From Alitta virens (Eukaryota; Annelida; Polychaeta; Phyllodocida; Nereididae): a stretch of DNA of 64,000 nt. The position numbers and the translations under genes were made by a program. Positions 36,457 through 47,559 of this stretch are shown in pieces. The notes beneath the pieces were generated by a model. It saw only the letters and a list, made by a program, of their open reading frames with translations. It searched no databases and had not been told where the DNA came from. Every line of letters begins with the position of its first letter. The stretch's first letter is position 1. The stretch lies in NCBI GenBank assembly GCA_932294295.1, contig OW028580.1:5370874-5434873 (forward strand), given 5' to 3'.

Positions 36457-36645
36457 ATGGCGCCGTCGACGATCATGGATTTAAAGATTAAAACTGCCTC
36501 AGGTTCGTCATTTTTCTATATGTCAAAACAACAGACTGTCATTCAGGTCCAGCGCACCAAAACAACTTGTGGTCCAAAAACAAGTTTCTTGCATTGCCTT
36601 CACGCTGTTAAGCGGGCGCGTCTTTTGATGAATCACCATATCTGA
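36457..36645 (+). CDS. Unknown small ORF behind a CRE-rich promoter-like element
   Basis: 62 codons from ATGGCGCCG in good Kozak/YY1-like context, ending at TGA. The peptide starts MAPSTIMDLKIKTASG and is basic toward the end (HAVKRARLLMNHHI). No domain or signal peptide recognised. It may be the first exon of a longer gene (a weak CAG|GTTCGT donor follows codon 16), a short regulatory transcript, or chance. A CCAAT box in reverse (gattggctg) follows the stop. It lies antisense to the tetraspan gene, in the intron downstream of exon C3 and upstream of its next copy. Confidence 0.25.
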   Translation: MAPSTIMDLKIKTASGSSFFYMSKQQTVIQVQRTKTTCGPKTSFLHCLHAVKRARLLMNHHI

Positions 36646-37319
36646 TTGGCTGAAGGGCTGTGAAATTGATTATTTTTTTTAAATATATGAACATAGTGCG
36701 TGAATGGTGGAAGCATGCATGCGATTTCAGGTAAAGTTTTCTCAGTGCAGCACTGTCAGTGTGTCTGTTTCAGAATCTGTAAATGCCTGCCATTTGTTGT
36801 CTAACTGTCTGGGTTGTCTGTGTGTCCAATCACTAACTCTCTGTCATGCTAAAACTGTACGTATCAAAAATATCATCTTTTGTTTTTTGCTTTCAATTAT
36901 TAAATCGTTTTCTCGATGGATCATCTTCTTTTACGGTTTTTCTCAAATTTTCTTTTTCAAACTTTGCATGGAAAGAAGTTCCAATTCAATTTGAACTTTT
37001 AAAAACCATCATGAAATTGGATAACTACTTGGCATTTCAATTAAGCTAGCTTAGAATATTTCGATTAACTGTGACTGACAAAATTGTAACAGCCCAAAAC
37101 ATAAAACGAAGGAATATGGGCAATATAATATCCCACATGTATTTTGTCAACCAATGGAAGGTTCAGTGTGCAGCTCCTCTACATTTTGTTTACGCATTTC
37201 ATCACTGTCTATTATTACAGTAGAACCTCACTACCATAACCAGAGCACCACAGACCATCTCTAAATTACCAAAACTGAGGTTTTGACCCAAATGGTGAAT
37301 CAGGCCCTGTACTGGCCAC

Positions 37320-37690
37320 TTGAGGTCCACCGTTTGAAAACTGGATGTTGGTCGCATTAAATTTGTAGTGCCTCGGTACTTGGTGTTTATGCTGAGACCA
37401 ATAAAAGAACCCATCCATGGGGTAAATTTGCAACATGGTGTCGACATCTGGCTCAGGGATGGATCCAGGGTGCATCCCCCCCACCAGCCAAAAAAAAAGT
37501 AAACAATTACAGTAAAAAAAAAAGTAAATAAAAAGCACTGTACATATAGGCCTAGCAACCGGATTGATTCTGGAATCAGACCCCCCCCCCCCCCCCCACA
37601 AATAATTTCTGGATCCCCCACTGGTCTGGCTCTGACAGCTAGTCATATAAGCTGAATCAGCTTCAGACTTGCAACAATGGACAACAAAAA
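37320..37690 (+). mobile_element. SINE body (tgctgaga...aaaaga family) with other repeat debris
   Basis: Positions about 37340-37435 (gttggtcgcattaaatttg, tgcctcggtacttgg, tgctgagac) match the body of the SINEs at 47640-47790 and 53690-53890; the tail resumes near 37623 (tctggctctgacagctagtc). Between them are two 'tggatcc' repeats and a C17 run. Confidence 0.55.
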
Positions 37691-38278
37691 CAAAATGCAC
37701 TAACCTTGATTATGTGTATCATAATTATAGCCCATGTTGCTATAAATACCAGCATAAGAGTATTCTCTAACGTTTAGGTAAAGGTTAGATTCAGCCATAC
37801 ATCAATCACATCTAAAGAATGATTATCTATTCATCATACGTACATCAATTTATCTCTCTTACTGTATATATCTTACATCAGCTTATCCCGGATCTAACAT
37901 AGAGAGACAGATACTGTGACTATGGTGTCCAGGCTCTAACAACTTGCTGGCCTTTGATGATTTATCTGGACTGGTGAATATTTTGCTGTGTGTGGTATAC
38001 AGCCTATTTCCCAATGGGGTTCCTCACTGTACTGGGGTCTGATACAAGTTGAGTAGAAACATTCTGTAATTCATTTAGCACTACCAACTTCCACAGCCAT
38101 AAAGTAAAACACACTCAGCCAAAAAATCATTCAATCGATGTTCCTGTTTTGAGTCGTTACTTTATACACTATGTTGAAAATTAACTAAACTATTGTTTTG
38201 GTGTGGGTTTTTGATATGGGAAAAACACCGTCAGAACATATTCAAAGGTCCATGAGAACCTTCACATGTATCATCAGT

Positions 38279-38523
38279 GTGACAAACTTGATCGTCATTT
38301 GATGTGGAACTTTGTAGCCATCTGATTTAGTGAAATGATCAATGTGACAAACTTGCTAGTCATCTGATGTGATGCACTGATCAATGTGACAAACTTGACA
38401 GTCATTTTGACGCGGAACTTAACAGTCATCAGATTTGGTGAAGTGCTCAATGTGACAAACTTGCTAGTCATCAGATTTGGTGCAATGATCGATGTGACAA
38501 ACTTGATAGACCAATGTGACAAA
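38279..38523. repeat. Minisatellite beside the exon D donor, long form
   Basis: 'gtgacaaac' recurs at 38279, 38344, 38386, 38452, 38494 and 38516, spaced about 65, 42, 66, 42 and 22 bases: a higher-order unit near 108 bp. The last copy includes the bases of the exon D donor (caaactcac). Confidence 0.75.
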
Positions 38524-38528
38524 CTCAC

Positions 38529-38680
38529 CTCATACAAACACAATGCTCCATGTGGTCATGGCACTGACCAAATACTTGGATGGCTACTCCAAACTTCTGG
38601 GAATCCAGGCATCCTATACTTGACATTATGATGTAGGTCAAGGAGCCAAGAAATATGGAGGTTGCCACCCATATCGTCAC
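38529..38680 (-). CDS. Tetraspan membrane protein, exon D, unit B copy
   Basis: 152-nt exon, acceptor taactgttccag|GTGA and donor TATGAG|GTGAGT. Entered in phase 0 from exon C it is open for 50 codons and ends with two bases (phase 2). It encodes helix 3 (VTIWVATSIFLGSLTYIIMS) followed by a loop with four cysteines (one at GCLD, three in GQCHDHMEHCVC) that could form disulphides if extracellular. It is identical to the unit A copy, although the intron right beside its donor is a minisatellite that differs between units. In the plus-one frame it hits a stop, which is why cassettes cannot be read in series. Confidence 0.75.
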
Positions 38681-39838
38681 CTGGAACAGTTAATTACATC
38701 AATATGTCATCAGAACCAGGGTAATAAATCCAATAAGTGGGTTTATAATGGAATACTGGATGAGATAAGATCCAGGCAAACATGAGGACTCGGCAGTAGC
38801 TGGGCAGTAAAATAGTGTATGGCGTACAATGTAATGATTTATTTAACGATCTGTTTTGTATTATACGAGAAGCATTGTTGCAATGCATGCCATTTACTTT
38901 GTATGTTGGAGTGCAGTTGGTATTATTATATGACCAGAGGCAAATGTAATGATGAGTAACAACACAATAAATTTTGGTCGATAATATATTATTGTCTTAA
39001 TCAAATGGCTGCTGGAGCTCCGTTGCATTTCACTTTTAGAGGTGGGGGGGGGGGCATAGCTCAGTGGTAGCATGCTGGGTATCAAACCACTTGGTTTGAA
39101 CTGTTTATTAATCGTTGATGTAAAGGTGGCTCCTCGATAGCGGAAATGCAATTTCCAAAGTGTAGTCTCCTTCGCGTCTATGCTGAAATTTAAACTGTGC
39201 CAGAATTGTTTCTGTAACCTGACTGTGTACTATTTGTACAGTCTATGCACCATCACCAGAATGCACAAAGCATCACCACATATTTCTTAACTGAACTACA
39301 ATAATCTTGTACTGTGTAAGAGGAAAGTAAAATATACTAGTGCTGTATACAAATACAGGTAAGTCTGAATTGAATGCATTTAATTACAAGGACACCTAAT
39401 AATAAGCTGATCTCAACAGCGTTTCTGTCTTCTCTCCAAGTCAAACGAATTATATCATAAAAAGTCCAAAGAAGGTGTTGTTAATGGATGATTCAGACAA
39501 TTGCTGCAGAAGAAATGGGTTATGGAACATCGTAAATCAAATGACTGATTGCATCCTTGTGTTTGCAATGTTCTTAGAATGATTTACAAATCTGAACACC
39601 TGTCAGAATTAATGATCTTCAAAGCACATCAATCAATATTTACATCATTTCACAAAATCAAGGAAAACAAAGAACAAGTGCTGCATCAGTCTAAGTACAA
39701 GGGCAAGAATAATGTGGGACCACAGTTAAGAATGTTTATTGTCTTAAAAGTGAAGTGGTCTTAAAGTGAAGCTCCTATCTACCTATCTATCTATCTATCT
39801 ATCTATCTAGTTATCTATCTATCTATCTATCTATCTAT

Positions 39839-40022
39839 GGGGTGGTGCCTTGCTCAGTGGTAAGATGCTGAGCGTCCAATCACTTGGTCCGGGGTTCGAT
39901 TCCCAGTCGAGCCTAAGTTGGCTGGCTGTTTCATCCGTCATTTCATCGCCATGGTCCCTGCCTGTCCTAATTAGCTCAATAGGTGCAGAAATACAGGATG
40001 TAAAGCCCTAATCCACGACCCA
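39839..40022 (+). mobile_element. tRNA-derived SINE between two (CTAT)n tracts, unit B
   Basis: Counterpart of 15395-15580. Confidence 0.85.
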
Positions 40023-40267
40023 CCATCTATCTGTCTATTTATCTATCTGTCTCTCTATCTATCTATCTATCTATCTATCTCTCTCACTCTCTCACTCTCT
40101 ACCTATCTATCTATATTAACCCCAAACACGCAGTCACGTTGAAAAAACAAAACTCGAGACCGGTGGAAAAGTCGTATTAGTATTTTTGTTGGAGTTGTGT
40201 TTTGGGGAATTCAGATTTATTGCTACTCAACATTTCAGTTCGGGGGGAGGATCCTCGAGTAAAATTT
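40023..40267 (+). repeat. (CTAT)n plus 150-bp segment with an inverted copy at 48.9 kb
   Basis: The tract and the following sequence (aaccccaaacacgcagtcac ... ctcgagtaaaatttt) recur in reverse at 48864-49112. Counterpart in unit A: 15581-15837. Confidence 0.85.
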
Positions 40268-40474
40268 TTGGAAACCACTAACATAATGGAATGTATATGT
40301 AGAACCAATTCTTACACATGTATAGAAAGCATACAGTTCTCAATTGATGAAAATATAAAATAAGTCTCAGCTTAATAAGTCAAGATCCGTGTCTCATAAA
40401 AATGTTATTAACTTAATATAAGACAGTCCAACACTGCATCGTGATTTCTTTTAAGACCATTCTCACTAATTTCA

Positions 40475-40637
40475 CAGTGGGGGCCTAGCTCAGTGGTAGG
40501 GCACTGGGCTTCCAACTACTGGGTCACAGGTTCAATTCCCGGTTGAGCCTATGTTGGATTGCTGTTTCATCCTTCGTCGCATTGCCATGGTCCCCTACCT
40601 GTCCTAATTAGCCCATCAGGTGCAGGACGTAAAGCTT
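40475..40637 (+). mobile_element. tRNA-derived SINE with TSD, unit B
   Basis: Counterpart of 16073-16242; TSD at 40465-40474 and 40638-40647. Confidence 0.86.
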
Positions 40638-41239
40638 ACTAATTTCATAAATTATCATTATCTTTTATACAAACTTATTTGTTGCATCATTACTATTTAT
40701 TATTTTTATATGTTTATTGTAATACATCAAAGTTTATGCCTTTGCACTCAGCGACCTCCAGACATAAAACCCCCTGTCCTCTTTATATCCACATATATCT
40801 GCTGCAGCCTCATCCATCCTACTTGGCTCAGCTGCTGTAACTTCAGGAATTGAAGCAAAACTTTATGGATGGTGAGAGGGATAAAGTTCTTCTTTTGCCA
40901 TTGTATATCGACCACAGATTTATGTAGCTCAAAACAACAAGCTCTCGGAGGAAGCCATAACTCAGTGCTTGGTGTAAGCCTTTCCAGTCTGCCATTTTTG
41001 CGGACTTTCAGCCTTAAATGTTATTTATTGTCGAACTTTTGTTACAGCCAGTTTTCACACTGATATTTTTGTTTTAGTATGAGTTTGCTTGATAGTTGAG
41101 GAGCTCTGCATTATGAAAACCTAAATAATTATTAAGGCCGAATATTTTTGGTGAACTGCATTCCTGCTAGCCATTGCAATTAATGAGCGTGCTTATTTAA
41201 AAAGTAAGCGGGTCCTGTTACATCCATACCCGAATTAAT

Positions 41240-41465
41240 TTTGCCAAAGGGCTGTGCAGATTACATACCACATCGGCCAATGTAAACCCGGTTCCACGAC
41301 GACACCACCTGGAATGCCGGTGGGTGCATAAGTTGTCCGCAAACCAAGCCTCTCCAGCAAATATTTCAGGTTGATGGGGATTCGAACCCCAACCCCTGCA
41401 CTCTTATTGTCATATTGCCACATTCCTTTGGAGGCAATCCAACGACACACTGCCTAGCTTGCCAA
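41240..41465 (-). mobile_element. tRNA-related SINE, second family, unit B
   Basis: Counterpart of 16838-17065, with a better matched B-box stem (ggggattcgaacccc). Confidence 0.6.
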
Positions 41466-42244
41466 TCAGCTAGGAATGACATCACAGCTATATTGGGATT
41501 ATGGGATTGAAATATTTTGAAAGCAGGCAAGGTTAATAAAATTAGCAAAACATAGTTCTTGATCAAGAGTAGCCACAACCGGTGCAATTTTTGGGTTTAA
41601 TTTGACTTAATGAGAACTAAATGTCAGTGTACAATGATGTGTAGTGGGTTCCAATTGGATGCCCGAGCATTATAAAACAAAACATTGTATAACCGTTCGG
41701 CCACTCTGCCAGGAGTGGCCTCTCTGACATGGGCCTGTTTACGCTATACCAAATTGGTATATCGGGTAATACTACGCCAGATTGTCCCATAACAAGATCA
41801 AGATTAATACATCCAATTTAAATTGATTGACAGCTGGCCCATTGAAACTAACAATGTTTTGTTTTTAAGAATATTCTTTGAAATATTGCCCAGCACAAAT
41901 GTATTGCCAATCATTATGCCTTCTCCTGCCACCCACGTTCTGAGTGTGTTTCCATGGTAATTAGGACAGTTTAGCAATCTCATTTATTTCATTATCTCAG
42001 TGTATTTGAAATTCACCAACAAGAGCCGTGGGCAGCCACAGCCTGCAGTGATTGAGAACAACTGTCCAATTTAAAGCATGAGTTGGTTTGGGATTAATTC
42101 CAGACACTAAGGGAATGAGAACCGAATTAAGCCATGTGGTACAATGTAATGGGAATTAACTAAAGAAATGAGAAGAATGAGATGGAGAGGATGAGTTGAG
42201 GCGAAATGAGATGAGGTGTATATAACATGGAATTCAGATCTTCC

Positions 42245-42308
42245 CGATAAAGATAAGATAATACAAGATAAGGCAAGATAAGAGAAAACATAACATAACA
42301 TAAGATAA
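42245..42308. repeat. (GATAA/GACAA)n repeat, short form in unit B
   Basis: Counterpart of 17855-18180, with fewer and more degenerate units. Confidence 0.85.
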
Positions 42309-42335
42309 TGTCAGCTTCTGCAGCCTGCGAACCGA

Positions 42336-42575
42336 ATGTATATATGGCTACTTTTGTTGAAGTCTATACTGGCTCAAAAACAGGCAGATAGCTTATCTGC
42401 TTATGGAGAAACTTTTAGATTTTCCGGGGAGCAGTCAAGAACCCTGCATGGTTCTTATATTCTGTTCTTGCATATTCTATTCAGGAGAAAGTCAAACATA
42501 TCAAAATGTTGGGACTGTGCTATTGAAACTGGCCAAGTGGAAGGAATCCTCAGTGTTAAAAATTTGTCAACTTGA
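42336..42575 (+). CDS. Unknown ORF, unit B form with in-frame 60-bp deletion
   Basis: Counterpart of 18226-18507; see there. Confidence 0.18.
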   Translation: MYIWLLLLKSILAQKQADSLSAYGETFRFSGEQSRTLHGSYILFLHILFRRKSNISKCWDCAIETGQVEGILSVKNLST

Positions 42576-43161
42576 TCTATAATTCATTTGGAATTCATCC
42601 ATACAATATTGTATATTTCAGCAGTGAACAATGTACACAATCTTATTGTATGCCGTTGTTGTTCCGACTTTTGTAAATATAATTTTTACAACGTAAAATC
42701 TGTTTGATTGTTTGATTCGTTTAATAATAGGTTTAAGCCACTGTTTGTACTGATTGAGGAGATAGCTTACACTTTCGCTATATCCCTAGCTCCTAAGTAT
42801 GAAAATATTCGACTATATGTCTCTCACACAGGCCTGGATATGTAATCCAATACAGTCATATTCTCACACAAAAGCATCCAACTTCAGAGGCTTGACTTTG
42901 CCATACAAAACCATCACAAGCATCTGAGAGCTGGAGGCAGGTTAGCGCTGAATTCCTAAGGGCTTTTGTCCTAATGACAGATCAGTGCTTTTACTGGGCA
43001 ACGTAGCTGGACTGGTCAAAGTAGTGGTCAATGAAAGGCCCAGGGGACTGGGGTGCTGGATGCAAGATTTGTCAAAGTGTTACCATCCTAGGGTTGGCAA
43101 GCTGGAGACACAATGTGAAAATGCAGTGAAACGCCATCGAAGAGTGCTTAGAACATTATAA

Positions 43162-43570
43162 AGGTGCACTGTCTGTCAAATTTGCACATTAAAATAATGA
43201 TATAAATCAAGACTGCCTTCTTGTCTCATGATATTTTTCACCATTACATACCTACTTTTGCACAACAATTTAGTTTTTTTTTACAATAAATACTATAAAC
43301 ATTAGTTTTTCATGCCATCAAAAACTCAATATATAAACAAACCCAGTGATGACATCACAATACTGAACAATGGTGATGATGTCATTTCCACTGTGTTTCC
43401 AATGTTTTGGTCTGGATTTTCTCGCCATGTATAATTCATTTTTAAGTAATTAATGTCTGATAAAATCATTAATTCACACAAATTTAGTGTGCCTTGCTTG
43501 ATTAATAAAGGTGATTTTCAACTGTTTGATAGCATCTTCGAAAATTGCAAATTTGACAGACAGTGCAACT
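43162..43570. mobile_element. TTAA MITE, 409 bp, unit B
   Basis: Same locus as 19136-19501 with the longer right end (gcaaatttgacagacagtgc). Right TTAA at 43571-43574; the left flank is altered to TATA next to a deletion. Confidence 0.75.
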
Positions 43571-43574
43571 TTAA

Positions 43575-43985
43575 AAGTATACATGGTATAGCACCAGACT
43601 ACTTCTGTAATGAAATTACTATGGCTGTTGAAGTATCTGACAGGTTCACAAGGCATGTACATGAAAAACATGAAAATGATGTCGTTATTCCGTTTGCTCA
43701 TGTTGATGTTACCAATAATTCTTTTAGTTATCAAGGAGCGTCTGCTCGGAATAGTCTGCCTAACAGAGTGAAGGAGTGCACAGATATTAATGTTTTAAGA
43801 TTAGAGCCGAGGAGTATTTTATTGCAATCTAGACAGTTCATAATAAGTGTTAATGGTACTATAGTACTGTGAATGTTTCAAAATTGTTGATATGTGCCTT
43901 TGATCAAGGGCCTCATTGAAAAACAGATTCTCTGAATAAGTCACCCTGGAAAAATATTTTATACAAAAAAAAATGGTTACAGAGT
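43575..43985 (+). mobile_element. LINE 3' end, unit B copy of the first element
   Basis: Counterpart of 19506-19905, reading NNSFSYQGASARNSLPNRVK. Confidence 0.72.
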
Positions 43986-44039
43986 GAGGTGAATGCTGAA
44001 ACTTTTGTTTCAAAACGTTGAAAACAGCTCTTTAAAATT

Positions 44040-44280
44040 TACAGTGTATTGAATAAGCTCAACCAGAAAACAAATTATTTTATGTATCGAGCTAGTCGTT
44101 CATGGAACAATCTGCATTTGAAGCATTATGTTTTTACCAAGTTTTGATTTATTTTTAATGTGATATTTATATCATATTTGATTTTATTGTTATCAGGGCC
44201 AATTGTAAAAAAGAATTTTTTTGTCTGAATTGTTACCCTGAATAAATATATTTTATCACTCAATCAATCAATCAATCAAC
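44040..44280 (+). mobile_element. LINE 3' end, third copy, internally deleted
   Basis: Counterpart of 19975-20250 lacking about 48 bp of the C-terminal coding part (atgccaacta ... tttatcag), so the frame is damaged. Confidence 0.7.
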
Positions 44281-44501
44281 CAGCCAATGCTTTGACCAAC
44301 AGAGAAGCAATCCTAAAATGGTGATTACTGCGTTTTATGAATACTCGGAGAATTAGTCGGAGGTATTCAATGACCTTTCACAGTGTAAATATACAAAGAA
44401 TAACCACCAATAATGCATGGCAGTGGCACTTTCAAAGAATGTAAATCTACATTGTTTGACAATGTGCAAAGAATACCTCAACTTCACACCATGATAGTTA
44501 T

Positions 44502-44907
44502 AGCTGCACTGTCTGTCAAATTTGCGATTTTGTAAGACTCAATCAAATAGTTCATAAATAACCTTTATTAATCAAGGCACACTAAATTTGCATGATCTAA
44601 TGATTTTATCAGACATTAGTTACAAACAAAAAAATCATACATTGAGAGAAAATCCAGACCAAAACATTGGAAACACAATGGAAATGACATCATCAACATT
44701 GTTTAGTATTGTGACGTCATCACTGGGTTTGGTTACATATTGAGTTTTTGATGGCATGAAAAACTAATATTTATATTATTTATTATTAATTAAAACTAAA
44801 TTGTTGACCAAAAATCGGCATGTAATGGTAAAATATATCATGAAGCAAGAAGGCAGTATTGATTTATATCATTACTTTTATGTGCAAATTTGACAGACAG
44901 TGCACCT
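44502..44907. mobile_element. 406-bp MITE in a TTAA site (third copy only)
   Basis: Flanked by TTAT (44498-44501, one mutated base) and TTAA (44908-44911). Units 1 and 2 have a single TTAA at 467-470 and 20469-20472. It is an opposite-orientation relative of 43162-43570. Confidence 0.85.
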
Positions 44908-45905
44908 TTAAGCTCACCTTGCTACACAGGTAGTTGAATTGGATCGGTTCTAATGGAGCAGCATTCTAATACACTACCCAGACCTGGGATTCAAATCTGG
45001 GGCCTTAAGCAAATCTAACCAATGCAACTACCAATATACTGGCCAATGCCTTAACCAATAGGCCACCCATCTAGTATAAAAACAGACAGACCACATCTTA
45101 ACCATTTTACCTTTCCTATCCATAAAATGCATTGGGCACAGCCCAGCAAGCATGATGGCTAATTTAGTTCAGTTTATCATCCTTCCATTTCATCAGTGTT
45201 TGCTCGGCATTTTTACCAAGTGCTGTTTTTATGCTTCCAGTCTGTCTTACCTTGTCTGGCTGTCTGGATTTGTTTTCCTAACCGACTTCAAATTGACCAC
45301 AGCTGTAGCCTAGAACTAGTTTTCGGCAGCCAGGGAACTTAAATGATTGTTCTTGAGCAGTATCAATAAAGGCTAATGTCAACAATTTAGGCTGTTTTTT
45401 CTATTCCCACTCCCAGAAGTCAATACTTGCCATTTTGGTCTATTTAATCAACACTAAGCTTGTTCAATTTACAATCAGAGTGCATACATGTTTGGTTTTA
45501 TGGTATGTATACTGCCATACAAATATTTCCATAAACCCAAGAAGCAGTCCATAGATCATCTAGGATTCTGGGTACATTTGCCGAGTCTCCTACTTGTTGT
45601 CTGTGCTAGGGCAAGTTAAAGAACCCACCATGTAGTGAGTTGTGTACATGATGGTTTCGACATACCATCTCATCATTACGTCTGCTTTTATGTTTGATAA
45701 CTCTTCCTAATTTCCAGCTGGAGATGATGTAGCTAATGCACATATATTTGTCGTATATCTATATATAACTGGTATATATAATAAATTTAATTTACAAACA
45801 CTTGCATTAAAAACCCTCAGGCAGTACACCAAACGTGTATGGGGTATTGAAGCAACTTTGTGTAAATTTTTAAGCTAACCAACATTACAATGCAATTTAT
45901 CTTAC

Positions 45906-45962
45906 CCATCTCTTTTGTGCTATAGCCCCAGCCACTACTCCCAGAAGTCCAATGAGGATAGG
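45906..45962 (-). CDS. Tetraspan membrane protein, exon C, copy 3
   Basis: 57-nt exon (19 codons, phase 0 both sides) with acceptor ttttccttgcag|CCTA and donor AGATGG|GTAAGA. It encodes the rest of helix 2 and a basic end (PILIGLLG...AQKRW). This is the copy next to exon B, so it is the default partner. Compared with copies 1 and 2 its exon has one change, ATA to GTA at codon 9 (Ile to Val), a conservative swap in the helix, while the flanking intron shows many more differences. That pattern suggests past constraint on the exon, though the exon is too short for a firm test. Confidence 0.7.
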
Positions 45963-46239
45963 CTGCAAGGAAAAAGAAGCAAGATTAAGTGAAGGAACTA
46001 ATGGTCAATGTATGCAAGACCTTATCAGAACTTCTAAAGCATGGATCGATAGCCAAGTAACTTGAAGTAAGCTGAGTGGGAAGAAACTGTCCTCACATTG
46101 CTCTACGCTGCACTACATCCAAGGTCTGTATAATAGTCTCTATACTAGCCTTATAATGGACTGCACCCTAAAAATCGTTAATTTTTTTTCTGCTAAGATC
46201 TTAGCTGAAGCGTTACATTGAAGGCGCTTTGTAGTCATT

Positions 46240-46426
46240 AAGGCGGGGGCCTAGCTCAGAGGTAGCGCTCTGGGCTTCCAACCGCTGGGTCCCGGGTTCG
46301 ATTCCCAGTCGAGCCTAAGTTGGATGGCTGTTTCATCCATCATCTCATTGCCATGGTCCCTGCCAGTCCTAATTAGCCCATCAGGTGCAGAAATACAGGA
46401 CGTAAAGCCCTAATCATCCACCCACC
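46240..46426 (+). mobile_element. Full-length SINE inserted after duplication
   Basis: Flanked by tttgtagtcatt (46228-46239) and tttgtcgtcgtt (46427-46438). The other two copies carry the empty site tttgtagtcgtt at 2164-2175 and 22166-22177. The sequence is close to the family consensus (A-box gcctagctcagaggtagcg, B-box ggttcgattccc). Confidence 0.9.
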
Positions 46427-46599
46427 TTTGTCGTCGTTGTCTATGCTGGAGGTAAAATACAAAGCCGATGGCCCACTCATGGGGTAAATGTGTAACAGTA
46501 AGCCATGGATTCAAAGCCTTATCATCTCATCATCATATCCTGCTTTCATAGCTGGTGATATTGTAATGGTGTAAGCAGGGTGTTACCCTCGCACCAAAG

Positions 46600-47323
46600 A
46601 GTGATTATTTGGTGTAATGGTCAAGGATTTTGCTTCCTGTGCGTGAGGTCCCAGGACTGATTCCTGGGTTGGGCACTCTCCTCTCAGAAACATTACAGTT
46701 GGGGGCTGATTTGGGATTGCGAGGCTTGCGGTCTAGCCTCATTGTGAGAAGGAAAAAATGTAGTGTAGTGGTTCTGCTGTGAGCAGAATGTTGCCCTTGC
46801 ACCAGAGAGTGACTCTTTGCTACAATTGTCAACGTTCTGGCTTTCAGTCCCAGTGACCAGAGTTCGATTCCCGCTTTGGGAGAATTGTTACAAATGGCGC
46901 CAAATGTGAGTGTAGCCTGGAATAGGCTAGGTGTAACAATTGAGAGTTTCAAATTGGTACAATGGTTAACATTTTGGCTTTTAGTCCCAGGGACCAGAGT
47001 TCAATTCCTGTTCTGGGAGAAGTGTTACAATAAGAGGAGACTAACTTTAAGCTTTTAATCAGTACTGATGAAGACGTCACCAAAAATATCTTTTGTACAA
47101 TTGTCAACGTTCTGGCTTTCAGTCCCAGTGACCAGAGTTCGATTCCCGCTCTGGGAGAATGTTACAAACGGCACCCGATGTGAGTGTACTTGTGAAACAA
47201 TGTCCTGCTAGCCTGGAATAGGCTAGGTGTAACAATTGAGAGGTGAGAGTGTGACTCTTTGGTACAATGGTTAACATTCTGGCTTTTAGTCCCAGGGACC
47301 AGAGTTCAATTCCTGTTTTGGGA
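46600..47323 (+). mobile_element. Tandem tRNA-derived SINE heads, expanded to five
   Basis: Heads at about 46600-46673, 46806-46881, 46946-47017, 47091-47157 and 47249-47323. The last two arise from a duplication of roughly 275 bp containing the middle of the array, including the flank 'caccaaaaatatc'. Confidence 0.7.
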
Positions 47324-47559
47324 GAAGTGTTACAATAAGAGGAGACTAACTTCAAGCTTTTAATCAGTATACAACTGATGAAGATGTCACCAAAAATATC
47401 AAGTAATTAACGGTAAGGGATGACAAAATATAGACCACAAACAGTAGAATGCACTATTATCTAGCTAAGATGTAGCTTTTGAAGAGTGTCATGACCAGTA
47501 CAATTTGAGTTTGGGACCGCAGCAGAGTTGACATCAACATTAGGCCACCCAGCAGCAGT

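Larger units (their letters stand above)
34703..38345. other. 3.64-kb segment present only in unit B
   Basis: Starts after the CT repeat and ends inside the minisatellite beside exon D. It contains a LINE end, a CRE-rich promoter-like element with an ATGGCG ORF, a SINE tail and a C-run. The mixed content looks like ordinary DNA deleted from unit A rather than one inserted element. Confidence 0.75.

Noticed and set aside
38295..38543. 82-codon minus-strand ORF with a repeated peptide
   Set aside because: Translation of the 42/66-bp minisatellite; the exon D frame passes its start in another phase.
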